From positions 1 to 51,969 of the IMG/VR virus record IMGVR_UViG_3300047469_000408: a stretch of DNA of 51,969 nucleotides; one strand, written 5' to 3'. Source of the stretch: a virus. Numbering within the stretch: position 1 is the stretch's first letter; the number at the start of each line of letters is the position of its first letter. A program made the translations under genes and the position numbers. The notes under the pieces are model-generated. The model was not told where the DNA came from, did no database searches, and saw only the letters and a list, made by a program, of their open reading frames with translations. Of the stretch, positions 1 through 8,325 are shown in pieces.

Positions 1-207
1 TTACCCGCCGTAGCGGGTCGGCCGTTGAAAGGCTTGGCGATATGAATCGCTACCTGGCCCATTGGACTTGTCCGCAGTCTCGGGAAGCGAGAAACAATAC
101 TGTCCTTCAGACTGATCTTTCTCATAACCCAACGGCGAAAGAATGGCGTCGTAGAACCGTGCAGCAGCCTCGACATCTTTGGCCCCGATGAACAGATAGC
201 TGAGCAT
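1..207 (-). pseudogene. VOC (glyoxalase/bleomycin-resistance) family protein, frameshifted
   Basis: The N-terminal 50 or so residues (MLSYLFIGAKDVEAAARFYD, then LGYEKDQSEGQYCFSLPE) match the first beta-alpha module of VOC-fold metalloenzymes, which are usually 120-130 residues. The frame stops after only 68 codons. The tail reads DSYRQAFQRPTRYGG, but shifting one base near position 48 restores a family-like IHIAKPFNGRPATAG that stays open to the left edge. This is therefore a VOC gene with a single-base indel whose remainder lies outside the window. A sequencing error cannot be excluded. The substrate is unknown. Confidence 0.7.
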
Positions 208-309
208 GGTACGTCCTCCAACGGGGCGTCAATTGTAGCTTCGCCCTGTTACAAGTTCGACACCGAAAGCAGAAACAAGTCCAATCCGGTTACAGACTTC
301 AGACCCAAC

Positions 310-1593
310 TCACTTGCAGTAAACAGTCCAAAGCTGATCAACCCGCGTGGTGAAGCTCTGGCTCATCATCGCCCTGCGCATTCCCCACTCCGGATCACTC
401 GGCACACTCGCAAGACGCATCGTCCCCCTCCCCCATCGACCATTGATTGCATCCAACACGCCCATGACTTTCTCAGTGGAAATCGGCTGCGAGAACGAAA
501 AAAGGTCTTCGGTGTACTCGCCTTTTTGGCATAGGTTAACCAGGAGCACTTCGGCTTTGCTGTATTTGAATCCTGGTCGGTAGACTCGATCCACCGCATC
601 CAATGCAGCTTTTGTCATCAAGCGCACGTCGTCCGTTGGATAGGGCAATTCCACCAACACACCATTCGCGTACTTCGCTTCCTCGGGATTGAACATGCCG
701 GTACGTATGCTGACTCGAATTTTCTTGCACAGCGACTGCTGGGCCCGAAGCTTCTCCGTGGCTCGCATCATGTATGTGGCAACCGCCTCCTTGATCGGCG
801 CTATCTCAGTGAGACGCTTGCCGAACATCCGACTGCAGCAGATCTCTTGCTTGGGTGGATCAGGCTCATCGAGCTCAAGGCACGGTGTACCAGCTAACTC
901 ACGAGCTGTCTTCTCGATGACCACACTGAATTTTTTGCGAAGTGTCCAAGGGTCGGTTTTAGAGAGATCCCAAGCTGTCTTGATGCCCATGCCTTCGAGG
1001 TGAAGCGTCATCTTGCGTCCAACGCCCCAGACGTCAGAGACCGAACATTTTTTGAGTACCCAATCGCGCTTGGTTTGGTCACGAAGGTCGACGACCCCAC
1101 CGCTCTGCGCCTGCCATTTTTTGGCCGCGTGATTGGCGAGCTTGCTCAGGGTTTTCGTACCAGCGATACCTACACCGACCGGGATGCCGGTACTCCGATA
1201 AACCTGGGCCCTGATCTTTCGACCTAGAGCCTCAAGATCTCCTGGCACACCAGCCAAATCTGCGAAGGCTTCATCGATGCTGTAGACCTCAACGGCAGGT
1301 ACCAGGGACTCGATCACACTCATCACGCGTTCACTCATGTCGCCATACAACGCATAGTTCGAGGAGAAGGCCACGATCCCGTGCTGCTTGAGTTTGTGTT
1401 TGATCTGGAAGTAAGGCTCGCCCATTTTTATGAACGGCTTGCTGTCCGCGCTGCGGGCGATCACACAACCGTCATTGTTCGAGAGCACCACGATGGGTGT
1501 CTTCGCCAGATCGGGACGGAAGACTCGTTCACAGCTCGCATAGAAGCTATTGCAATCGATGAGAGCAAAGACGGGCTCAGGCTTTTGGATCAT
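310..1593 (-). CDS. umuC: UmuC-like Y-family translesion DNA polymerase (pol V catalytic subunit)
   Basis: This is a full-length 427-residue Y-family polymerase that copies over damaged template bases during the SOS response, normally as a complex with processed UmuD. The N-terminal palm begins PVFALIDCNSFYASCERVF, which carries the first catalytic aspartate. The second acidic motif is YSIDEAFAD near residue 100. The C-terminal DUF4113-like end is present. ATG at 1593 is chosen over an upstream GTG at 1605 because the family usually starts a few residues before PVFALIDCNSFY. It overlaps umuD by 17 bases, so the two are translationally coupled. In Pseudomonas this gene is often called rulB and is a known integration hotspot. 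Confidence 0.95.
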   Translation of the reverse strand: MIQKPEPVFALIDCNSFYASCERVFRPDLAKTPIVVLSNNDGCVIARSADSKPFIKMGEPYFQIKHKLKQHGIVAFSSNYALYGDMSERVMSVIESLVPAVEVYSIDEAFADLAGVPGDLEALGRKIRAQVYRSTGIPVGVGIAGTKTLSKLANHAAKKWQAQSGGVVDLRDQTKRDWVLKKCSVSDVWGVGRKMTLHLEGMGIKTAWDLSKTDPWTLRKKFSVVIEKTARELAGTPCLELDEPDPPKQEICCSRMFGKRLTEIAPIKEAVATYMMRATEKLRAQQSLCKKIRVSIRTGMFNPEEAKYANGVLVELPYPTDDVRLMTKAALDAVDRVYRPGFKYSKAEVLLVNLCQKGEYTEDLFSFSQPISTEKVMGVLDAINGRWGRGTMRLASVPSDPEWGMRRAMMSQSFTTRVDQLWTVYCK

Positions 1594-2011
1594 GAGCGCG
1601 CACACTGAACGTCACCACGCCCCAGATGATCAGTTCATCACCTTCGAGGATGTATCGCGGAGGGTAACCTGCATTCTCGGACATTAGGATGATGTCGGAG
1701 CCTCGCTTACACAGGCGCTTGCACACCGGCTCGCAGTTCACTGCCGCAATCACGATGTGGCCGTGTTCAGCAATGATCGAGCGATCAACCACAGCCATAT
1801 CACCATCGAATATTCCAGCACCTTCCATGCTGTGTCCTTCAATGCGCACGAGGTAGATATGCGGCGCACGGATGCCCAACAACTCGTCGATGGAGATGTG
1901 CTGTTCGAGGTGATCCGCCGCAGGCGATGGAAAGCCCGCAGGGACTTTGAACGAGTAAAAAGGGAGCCGGACTCCCCCTTCTGCCAACGGGCCGAGGATG
2001 GTGACGCTCAT
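1577..2011 (-). CDS. umuD: UmuD-like SOS mutagenesis protein (S24 LexA-type autoprotease)
   Basis: A 144-residue protein of normal UmuD length. The cleavage site is the Ala-Gly in VPAGFPSPA near residue 25. The catalytic serine is in RIEGHSMEGAGI and the catalytic lysine in EPVCKRLCKRG. RecA-stimulated self-cleavage makes UmuD', the partner of UmuC. ATG at 2011 is preferred over one at 2038 because the upstream ATG falls inside the LexA box, and AAGG lies 8 bases before 2011. It is the first gene of the umuDC operon. The Pseudomonas name is rulA. Confidence 0.94.
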   Translation of the reverse strand: MSVTILGPLAEGGVRLPFYSFKVPAGFPSPAADHLEQHISIDELLGIRAPHIYLVRIEGHSMEGAGIFDGDMAVVDRSIIAEHGHIVIAAVNCEPVCKRLCKRGSDIILMSENAGYPPRYILEGDELIIWGVVTFSVRAHDPKA

Positions 2012-2030
2012 GGTGGGTGCCTTAACAAAA

Positions 2031-2046
2031 CTGTACATACATACAG
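2031..2046 (-). promoter_or_regulatory. LexA (SOS) box of umuDC
   Basis: CTGTACATACATACAG is a full CTGT-N8-ACAG LexA consensus centred about 27 bases upstream of the umuD start codon. It explains damage-inducible expression of umuDC. Confidence 0.92.
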
Positions 2047-2155
2047 TAAACGTTGAAGGCGGGTGACGGTCAATGTCGAGCGAAAAAAATAGACCAAAGG
2101 GAATGACGCCACATCAGCGGATGGCACGGCTCTGGTCGTGATGGATACCTTAATT

Positions 2156-2728
2156 TTATTTGCTGATTCCGGGGCCCGGCTTTGTTGCCAAAAAAACCGC
2201 AGTCCACAGCTGTTCCGCCAACCACTGAGCCTCAATTCGACTGAGACTCCAGCCAACCCAACCAAAACACATCAAAATGTATTCGCCATCCAGTCTGATC
2301 TGAAAGTCGTAGATAGGCTCTTCACCGTCCTTAAATTCAACCACCGGCTCGGGATCGAGCAGGGCTCCTTCCATTAGGAAGTTTCTACCAGTATTCACAA
2401 CTTGGAGCAGATCAGATGTTTCCTGTGACCCAAACGAATGGCGCTGTATGAGAGCGTTCCAATAATCATGAGCTGTTTGGATATTAGACTTATCCAATTT
2501 TGGGTGATTGTGATCAAACGCGTTGAGTACTGCTTTGATTAGACCTGACGCAATCTCATAAGCTTGCTGTGTGGTGAAGCATGCTTTGAAGTCGTATAGC
2601 GTTACACGTATGAGTCTCGACGGGGTGAGTTTGACCCTCGCACGATAATGCTCGCCTGTTGCCGGAAAAGTGAAAAATTCAGAAGACTTGAAGGTGAGGC
2701 TGGATTTCAAACGGTCGTTGACGCTCAT
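2156..2728 (-). CDS. Hypothetical protein, 190 aa
   Basis: I do not recognise this protein. It starts MSVNDRLKSSLTFKSS and is soluble, with no signal peptide or membrane segment. It has mixed charged and aromatic composition, including a tryptophan-rich C-terminal third (MCFGWVGWSLSRIEAQWLAEQLWTAV written in pieces: GWVGWSLSR, QWLAEQLW). It lies between the umuC fragment and the umuDC operon in the same direction, but umuDC has its own SOS promoter downstream of it. Its coding look (regular length, ATG start) supports a real gene; function is open. Confidence 0.6.
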   Translation of the reverse strand: MSVNDRLKSSLTFKSSEFFTFPATGEHYRARVKLTPSRLIRVTLYDFKACFTTQQAYEIASGLIKAVLNAFDHNHPKLDKSNIQTAHDYWNALIQRHSFGSQETSDLLQVVNTGRNFLMEGALLDPEPVVEFKDGEEPIYDFQIRLDGEYILMCFGWVGWSLSRIEAQWLAEQLWTAVFLATKPGPGISK

Positions 2729-2814
2729 AGCACACTCGAAGAATTGGCTTACTAAATGCCAATCGGCTCAACTTCTACGAACCTTTAACAGGCTCAAAAA
2801 ATATTATTTTGCAC

Positions 2815-3143
2815 CTCGGCTTTGCTGTATTTGAATTCTGGTCGGAAGGCTCGCTCCACCGCAGCCCTTGTGATCAATCGCACGTCGCCCGTTGAATAGA
2901 GCAATTCCACCAGGGCTCCATTGGCGTATTTGGCTTCCTCCGGATTGGACATGCCGTTACGGATAGAAACGCGGATTTCCTGCACGAAGACTGCAGCGCC
3001 CGGAGCTTCTCGGCAGCCCGCATCATGTAGGTCGCAACATCCTCCTTAATTGGTGCAATTTCGGTGAGACGATTGCTGAATATCCACCCAAGCAATAGAT
3101 CTCTTGCTGGGTGAATCGGGCTCATCAAACTCCAATAGGACGT
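2815..3143 (-). pseudogene. Remnant of a second umuC gene
   Basis: Across this stretch the DNA aligns with the intact umuC (about 546-890 of the window). Recognisable pieces are NRLTEIAPIKEDVATYMMRA, then, one frame over, QEIRVSIRNGMSNPEEAKYA and FRPEFKYSKAEV. A frameshift near 2985 separates the two pieces. Homology ends abruptly at both sides: after KYSKAEV it runs into unrelated AT-rich sequence, and before the LEFDEPD stretch the 5' two-thirds of umuC is missing. It encodes roughly the middle-to-late part of UmuC (little-finger region) and cannot be functional. It is probably a scar of recombination or integration at a resident umuC. Confidence 0.88.
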
Positions 3144-3450
3144 AGCCTTGCTGGGTAGCATGCTCCAATCTGGAACAATCTTATTGGCCATCAAAAAATG
3201 GACTGCTTGCTCAACGGTAAGCTTGGCTATCACTGCTAGGGGAAAATAACGTGCAGACTCAAGAGGAAATTCAACTGGAGCTGGCTCTGGCCGAGGCACT
3301 TAGGAGGAAGCAGTGAGAGCAATGGCTTGCAGAGAACAGCGAGGCCGTTACTACCTACAACGAATACGTGGAAGCCCAGGGCGTTTATAGAGCTTCTGAT
3401 GCATGAGCGAGTTTTGAGAATCCCCAGAAACGACTTTGGAAATGGAACTG

Positions 3451-3750
3451 TCAGTCGTCTCCCCAAGGATCGAACTTGTCCCCATATTTGGCCTGCAAGC
3501 CGCGATTTCGGTTGATCTGCCAGATCCACGGATCGTAGTCATCGGGCAACGTGGCGAGCTTGTCGCTGATGACCATTTGCACTGTTTCGTCGCGCAACAA
3601 GCGGCGAGTCAAATCGCGGCATTCCCCGAGCGTAGTAGCGCCATGTGTAACATGATTTTCCTTCACATAGAGGTCAGTCATACCCACACGCATGTGACCG
3701 TACTCCCTCACTTCATCAGGGTAAATGTCCTCCAAGCTGAGATGTCCCAT
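3451..3750 (-). CDS. Hypothetical protein, 99 aa
   Basis: A small acidic protein beginning MGHLSLEDIYPDEVREYG and ending DKFDPWGDD. I do not recognise the family. ATG at 3750 is preceded at 6 bases by GGAG, whereas a possible TTG start at 3795 has no better site. It has no membrane segment and sits alone between the umuC remnant and the next small genes. Confidence 0.55.
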   Translation of the reverse strand: MGHLSLEDIYPDEVREYGHMRVGMTDLYVKENHVTHGATTLGECRDLTRRLLRDETVQMVISDKLATLPDDYDPWIWQINRNRGLQAKYGDKFDPWGDD

Positions 3751-3938
3751 ATCGTGCTCCAGGGTGAAAAAAACCGCTCGTAAATGAGTACTCAAGTGTT
3801 GTCCGAGGACACTATGGATAGGCGTGCACCATCGATGAAGTCGCCCCTGCGCGCCAGCGCCTTCAAAAGCCAGGTAGTCACAGGTGATTTAGTGTGCGCA
3901 TGACAATCGCCACGTTGGTGCGTTGCTGAATTTCCATC

Positions 3939-4295
3939 TCAGCACCGCTCACCTGTTTGAAGCAACTCACGAAAACTTTTCCGTCCTACACCACGCATGA
4001 AACTTCCGAGGACGTAGTTGCCACTTTGAGTTTCAAGAAGCCAGAAACGCCCCTCTTTCCATGCCTTCTGAACTTTCCCTGTCCGAAGAAGACCGCCATC
4101 TACTGGGCGAAAAACGTCACCTTGCTCAACGTGATCGAAGGACACGCCATGGCATGTGTCATTTGCGATGAAGGCATCACTTATGAACGCAGTGACCGGT
4201 ACCGAATACTTTCGGATGCTCGCTCGCCCGAGGCGGCACAGCTGAAAGTCGGTCAACTCTTTGCTATGAAATTCGACTTCGATGATTTCAGGCAT
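3939..4295 (-). CDS. Hypothetical protein, 118 aa
   Basis: The product begins MPEIIEVEFHSKELTDFQLC and ends SFRELLQTGERC. Placing the start at 4295 follows a GGAG about 10 bases upstream; a longer reading to 4373 would overlap the preceding gene and has no family support. It contains FWLLETQSGNYVLGSFMRGVG, which looks like folded beta-rich sequence. It is closely packed behind the DUF6957-like gene and may be its partner. Function is unknown. Confidence 0.5.
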   Translation of the reverse strand: MPEIIEVEFHSKELTDFQLCRLGRASIRKYSVPVTAFISDAFIANDTCHGVSFDHVEQGDVFRPVDGGLLRTGKVQKAWKEGRFWLLETQSGNYVLGSFMRGVGRKSFRELLQTGERC

Positions 4296-4344
4296 CCAAC
4301 CAATGCTCCAAACGACTTCAAAATGAATTGTCGGCAAACGTCGC

Positions 4345-4749
4345 TTACCCAGCCGACATCGAAAAAGCAGCACCTACAGTCGCCTCTTTTCTCTGGCCTG
4401 AACCCCACAAAAGGTAGACGGTATTTTTGGTTTCAAACATGCAGCCGTAAATGAAAGACACTCCGAAATTGCTCCGCACCCACATCTTGGGTTGAAAGCG
4501 GCCCCTGCTGTCCAGGACAACTTCATGGGCGTACAGCGTCGCGGGAATCAGACCGAGTAACGTCAGCTCTTCCTTTTCCACCGATGTCAAAGTGAGGTCG
4601 ATCAAGATCCACTGCCGCACGACGCAGTACGCTTTGTCGGGGAAAAGCTTTCCCGCGAAGGAAATCAAGTCCTCTTGAGAGCCATTCCAGCCCGAAGTCT
4701 CCCCATCAGTACCGTAGAGGAGCCGAGCGATTTCATCCAACGTGACCAT
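4345..4749 (-). CDS. DUF6957-like hypothetical protein, 134 aa
   Basis: The pattern LIPATLYAHEVVLDSRGRFQ, followed by a MWVRS...FETKNTVYLLWGSG tail, resembles small Pseudomonas accessory proteins annotated as DUF6957; I recall this family but could not search. There is no signal peptide or membrane segment. It lies 16 bases downstream of the phosphoesterase gene in the same direction, so the two are probably co-transcribed. Its biochemical role is not known. Confidence 0.6.
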   Translation of the reverse strand: MVTLDEIARLLYGTDGETSGWNGSQEDLISFAGKLFPDKAYCVVRQWILIDLTLTSVEKEELTLLGLIPATLYAHEVVLDSRGRFQPKMWVRSNFGVSFIYGCMFETKNTVYLLWGSGQRKEATVGAAFSMSAG

Positions 4750-4765
4750 TGCAATACCGATGCTC

Positions 4766-5494
4766 TCAAATCTCGATCAATAAATTCGGATCAAAACCTG
4801 TTTTTTGATTTGGATAGCCTCGTGGATTGGAAACCACGCGGCACCCATTTTTTATGAAGTTCGCTGCGACGTGCGTATGCCCGTAAACCCAAAGATCGGC
4901 CTTTCCCAACAGTTCTGGCCAATCATTGGCATAGGCGGCAATCAGGTCTTCAGGAAGCTCGTCACCCACATGATCCAAGGTTGGTGCGTGGTGCGTGACT
5001 ACGACTGTTTTGCCGTTGAAAGGCTTTTCTAACTCTTGAATCAGCCAGGAATGCGCGGCCCTTGATTTAGCTATCAGGTCATCCGGGTTCAACCGTCGAA
5101 AACTTTCATTCGCTCTGATCACGGCGAAGTCATTCATGCATTCCCACGCAGCGCGTTTTGCCGCAACGGCATTCCCAGTTGATGAGTAATCTGTCCACGC
5201 GGTTGTGACCAAAAACCGGGTTTGATCCAGGATCAAGGCTTCGTTTTCGAGTACGTGGACGTGAGGCGCTGCCGCCTCCTTCATCTTGCGCAGCGTGTGA
5301 TCGATGTGGCCACCGTAGTACTCGTGATTGCCACACACGTAGATCACCGGACACTGGAAAACCTCGTTCGCCCATTTCACGCCGCGCGATTTGATATCAA
5401 TGTCGCCAGCGAGAATGACTACATCCGCATCGGTTGGGGTGGGATCGAACGGAGCGAACTCGTTGTGCAGATCTGAAAAAATTCTGAGTTTCAT
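4766..5494 (-). CDS. Calcineurin-like metallophosphoesterase
   Basis: A 242-residue cytosolic phosphoesterase with the full metal-binding motif set in order: FSDLHNE near residue 6, VVILAGDID near 26, VCGNHEYY near 54, VVVTHHAPT near 168 and VYGHTHVAAN near 205. Such enzymes hydrolyse phosphomono- or phosphodiesters with a two-metal centre; the substrate cannot be read from sequence. The gene is intact, starts with ATG, and heads a cluster with the DUF6957-like gene. Confidence 0.88.
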   Translation of the reverse strand: MKLRIFSDLHNEFAPFDPTPTDADVVILAGDIDIKSRGVKWANEVFQCPVIYVCGNHEYYGGHIDHTLRKMKEAAAPHVHVLENEALILDQTRFLVTTAWTDYSSTGNAVAAKRAAWECMNDFAVIRANESFRRLNPDDLIAKSRAAHSWLIQELEKPFNGKTVVVTHHAPTLDHVGDELPEDLIAAYANDWPELLGKADLWVYGHTHVAANFIKNGCRVVSNPRGYPNQKTGFDPNLLIEI

Positions 5495-5511
5495 ACCGTA
5501 TCAGTCTCGAG

Positions 5512-6003
5512 TTATTCCAGATTTTTTGGCATCAATGCTGTGGAACATTCCTGAACTGTCGATACGTTACGGTTTGGGTCTTCGTAGATGGTTTTCGCTT
5601 TCGTGAGCGAACTCGTGCCGCTCGTGCTACCAAAAGACGTGCTGTAAACCACCCCACACTCGACTTTGTGGAGCAGCACATATTCGCCGCCATGGCCGTA
5701 TCCAGCGGTCAACTCGATCAAAGTCTCCATACGATCTAAAGAAGTGGCGTTCATCCAGGGCGGTGTAATGACCTGTACCACCTCGACCGAATTGGACTCA
5801 TTGCTATCCGCGAGTATGTCGACCAACACAGAGGCGCTAGTTGCTATCAATTTCTCAATACGGTGCCCTGACCCTTCGCAGATCCGACGTACGACCTGAT
5901 ACCAAGGATCCATCGATTGCCGCTCAAGCATTTTCCAAGCCGATTGCCCGTTTCCGAAAAATCCAGGCAAACGAACTGAGTAAGACTCATCTGAGATAAA
6001 CAT
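5512..6003 (-). CDS. Hypothetical protein, 163 aa
   Basis: Begins MFISDESYSVRLPGFFGNGQ and ends STALMPKNLE. I do not recognise it. No membrane segment or signal peptide is visible. It lies 17 bases upstream of the phosphoesterase gene on the same strand, so it could be the first gene of that small operon. Confidence 0.5.
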   Translation of the reverse strand: MFISDESYSVRLPGFFGNGQSAWKMLERQSMDPWYQVVRRICEGSGHRIEKLIATSASVLVDILADSNESNSVEVVQVITPPWMNATSLDRMETLIELTAGYGHGGEYVLLHKVECGVVYSTSFGSTSGTSSLTKAKTIYEDPNRNVSTVQECSTALMPKNLE

Positions 6004-6281
6004 TTTTTAGATACTCGTCTGTGGTACGCACGTGCGGCACCACACTGAAATTTTTGCTTCCATGCCCATTTAACAATCAGCTCGCTGCTTCCATGATCGA
6101 AAGAAATTCCAGCGTTTGCTGGTTTGAATCGCGTCAATACATCTAATACGTTTACGATCCTTCGAACTCGATTAGGTCAATGCGAGGCGCCACCGGACGC
6201 CTAGAGGCAGCTACAACGGCAGCTCACAAGGCTTTCAACCGGCGTCGTCCCGAATAATAACACTGATCGACGTTTATTTAA

Positions 6282-6294
6282 ACACTTCGAGTGT
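6282..6294. promoter_or_regulatory. Short inverted repeat upstream of the XRE-like gene
   Basis: ACACTTCGAGTGT (5-base arms ACACT/AGTGT) ends 30 bases before the start codon of the regulator at 6324 and follows an AT-rich stretch. It may be an autoregulatory operator. The arms are short, so chance occurrence is possible. Confidence 0.3.
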
Positions 6295-6323
6295 GGCCCT
6301 ATCCTCGCTTTTTAGGGGCAATC

Positions 6324-6791
6324 ATGTCGCTCAAGAAAGAGATCGCCGCAACGATTCGGGTAGTCCGGTCGGTGCGCGGGCTGGCATACGAAGACTTGGC
6401 GTCCGTCACTGCGCGCACGAACGTCAGTGCGCTTGAGCGTGGGAAGATCAACATCACCGTTGATAAACTGATTGAGCTCGCCGCGCCTCTGAAACTCGAC
6501 CCTGTGACCCTCTTAGCCATCAGCATATCCCTGAGCAATGGTGAGTCCCCCGAAGCGGCTTTAGAACGAGCACGCGGCGAGCTGGAGAGTTTTCGATCAG
6601 AAGGGGGCTTGGATCTACTTGCAACGCAGATTGTTGACGACACTCTAGTGCAGCGCTCCCGAGGGAAACCGGAAGGTTCCAAAAATGCGCAAGCTATTCA
6701 GGAGCTCAAGGCGGCAGGATTTAGCCGAAAGGATGTGATGGAAAAGCTCGGGCTGTCCAGGTCAACGGTGTATGGGCATTGGAAGATATAG
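6324..6791 (+). CDS. XRE-family regulator with a second C-terminal helix-turn-helix
   Basis: A 155-residue protein. An XRE-type HTH covers residues 1-70 (IRVVRSVRGLAYEDLASVTA through ALERGKINITVDKLIELAAPL). A resolvase/MerR-like HTH sits at the C-terminus (GFSRKDVMEKLGLSRSTVYG). ATG at 6324 begins MSLKKEIAATIRVV; further upstream the frame gives unconvincing residues. It overlaps the integrase remnant downstream by 13 bases, so the pair was probably one unit, with the regulator controlling recombination. Targets are unknown. Confidence 0.75.
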   Translation: MSLKKEIAATIRVVRSVRGLAYEDLASVTARTNVSALERGKINITVDKLIELAAPLKLDPVTLLAISISLSNGESPEAALERARGELESFRSEGGLDLLATQIVDDTLVQRSRGKPEGSKNAQAIQELKAAGFSRKDVMEKLGLSRSTVYGHWKI

Positions 6792-7474
6792 AGCAAACGG
6801 AATCGACCGGCCTTCTAGTGCATCCGACCAAGCAGAAGCAAGCTGCTCCTTTGCAGCTTCGCCATCTAGAAAAGGCGGTGAACCGACTGGATCGACAAGC
6901 GGAAGAAGTAGTAGAGTCGGGTGACTATCGCGCACTGATGAGATGCCGGCGCGATGCAACGCTCCTTCTCATTGGATTCTGGCGTGGTTTTCGTGGCGTT
7001 GAGTTGGCTCGCCTCAAGTGGAAGATACCCAGGCGGAAGCCGGCATCGGCATCACCTTTTACCTGCCCTATACCAAAGGGGATCGCAACCATTAAGGCAG
7101 CACCTATCACACCCCTACCCTCAAGAAGTTGTGCCCAGTCGGGGCGTATATCAACTGGTTCACCGTGGCTGGCATCACCAAGGCCAGATTTTTCGAAAGC
7201 TCGATCGGGGGGCAACCTTTCAGAATCGACCAGTCTCATTCCACTGCTAAGACGCATCCTAGAAGATGCTGATATTCCTGCTCGGGTTTATAGCAGCCAC
7301 TCGATGCGCAGAGGCTTCGCCACATGGGCCTCCGCAAATGGTTGGGACATCAAGGGCCTGATGAGCTATGTCGGCTGGAAGGACATGAAATCTGCACTGA
7401 GGTACGTCGATGCTAGGAACTCCTTCGGAGGTCTCGCTGCGCACAACACAGGCGAGATCGAGCTAGATCGTTAG
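6779..7474 (+). pseudogene. Degenerate tyrosine recombinase (integrase)
   Basis: The ends of the open frame look like a phage integrase: LLLIGFWRGFRGVELARLKW (box I with the first catalytic Arg), then SSHSMRRGFATWASANGW (HxxR) and MSYVGWKDMKSALRYVD with the nucleophile tyrosine. The middle (about 7020-7200) is nonsense in this frame. The +1 frame there gives the expected TQAEAGIGITFYLPYTKGDR and TLKKLCPVGAYINWFTVAGI, broken by a TAA near 7094. At least two indels and one stop have therefore inactivated it. It may be the remains of the element that once integrated beside umuDC. Confidence 0.85.
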
Positions 7475-7724
7475 ACTTAGGCTGGGATTTCATTTTGATC
7501 AGCACCGCCTCAGCTGCTCGCAATTCAGCTGTGACGCTAGACCACATCACCACTAGGGTCGATATCTTTTCACGACTTGCATACAGTTCATCTACCAGCT
7601 CTGCGAGCTCGCTTTGCTGACCAGCGAAATCCCTTCTCGGCCGTCCAATACCCCCATCCGACAGCGCCGCCGCGACTGCGGAGCTAAAAATGCACGGATA
7701 AAGAAGCTCATTGATCAGGGCCAT
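7413..7724 (-). CDS. Small hypothetical protein, 103 aa (uncertain)
   Basis: Central part GQQSELAELVDELYASREKI is helical and coiled-coil-like. The 3' end overlaps the integrase remnant by about 60 bases on the opposite strand. No family is recognised. It may be a short regulator or a chance open frame. Confidence 0.3.
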   Translation of the reverse strand: MALINELLYPCIFSSAVAAALSDGGIGRPRRDFAGQQSELAELVDELYASREKISTLVVMWSSVTAELRAAEAVLIKMKSQPKSNDLARSRLCCAQRDLRRSS

Positions 7725-7739
7725 GCCAATTCGAGGTGG

Positions 7740-8061
7740 CGCGACGACTCGGTGTAAGAAGGTAGACGTTTAGCAAGTATTTAAGAGGTTTTCTTGAGGT
7801 ACTAGCCCACCTGCATGTAGTGCCAAGGCGTACTGGGCGAGGATGAAAAAAAGCCGCTTAAGCCTACTAGAGCCGTTGCTGACCCCAACTGCCGAAGATT
7901 CACCCGGCATAATAAATTTGAACTCTATGGCGGTAGACACGTGGCGCAAGGATGGCGTCGTTGTCGTTGGAAGCTGATTTAAAGAGCCGGTCGAAGGTAG
8001 AGTCTAGAGTCAGGGTCTGCTGCCAAGTATTATGAGAAAGTATCCATCAAGATGAACGACC
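7740..8061. other. Intergenic stretch, no gene seen
   Basis: About 320 bases with no convincing gene on either strand. A short plus-strand reading MAVDTWRKDGVVVVGS at 7927-7977 could be the tail of a lost gene, but it is too short to assign. Confidence 0.5.
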
Positions 8062-8325
8062 TCACTGACGCACAGTACGCTTATTTTGCTTCTTATTTTT
8101 GACAGTCTTCTCCTTTCTATTTTTTTCAGACTGTAATGCACGACCGGGATCAATCAACTTCATGATGTCCATAGCGCTGAAGTCATATTGATGAGCCAGG
8201 TTGTCCAACTCACCTAGAAATCGTGCAGCCTTAATAACTTCGGGATCGCGCAGGAGAGGCGCGATGGCCTCATACTCCATGGCAATACGGTTACTGAGTG
8301 CAATGAACTCTTCAACGCTAGTCAT
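8062..8325 (-). CDS. Small basic-tailed protein, possibly MvaT/H-NS oligomerisation-domain-like
   Basis: 87 residues starting MTSVEEFIALSNRIAMEYEA. ATG at 8325 follows GGGGAG at 8 bases and overlaps the stop of the upstream gene by 8 bases, so the two are translationally coupled. The helical core ends QYDFSAMDIMKLIDPGRAL and is followed by a lysine/arginine-rich tail (EKNRKEKTVKNKKQNKRTVR). The spacing of a coiled helix, a YxxSxxDIxxLIDP segment and a basic tail is reminiscent of the N-terminal half of Pseudomonas MvaT. The C-terminal MvaT DNA-binding motif is absent. This similarity is weak and read by eye only. Confidence 0.5.
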   Translation of the reverse strand: MTSVEEFIALSNRIAMEYEAIAPLLRDPEVIKAARFLGELDNLAHQYDFSAMDIMKLIDPGRALQSEKNRKEKTVKNKKQNKRTVRQ

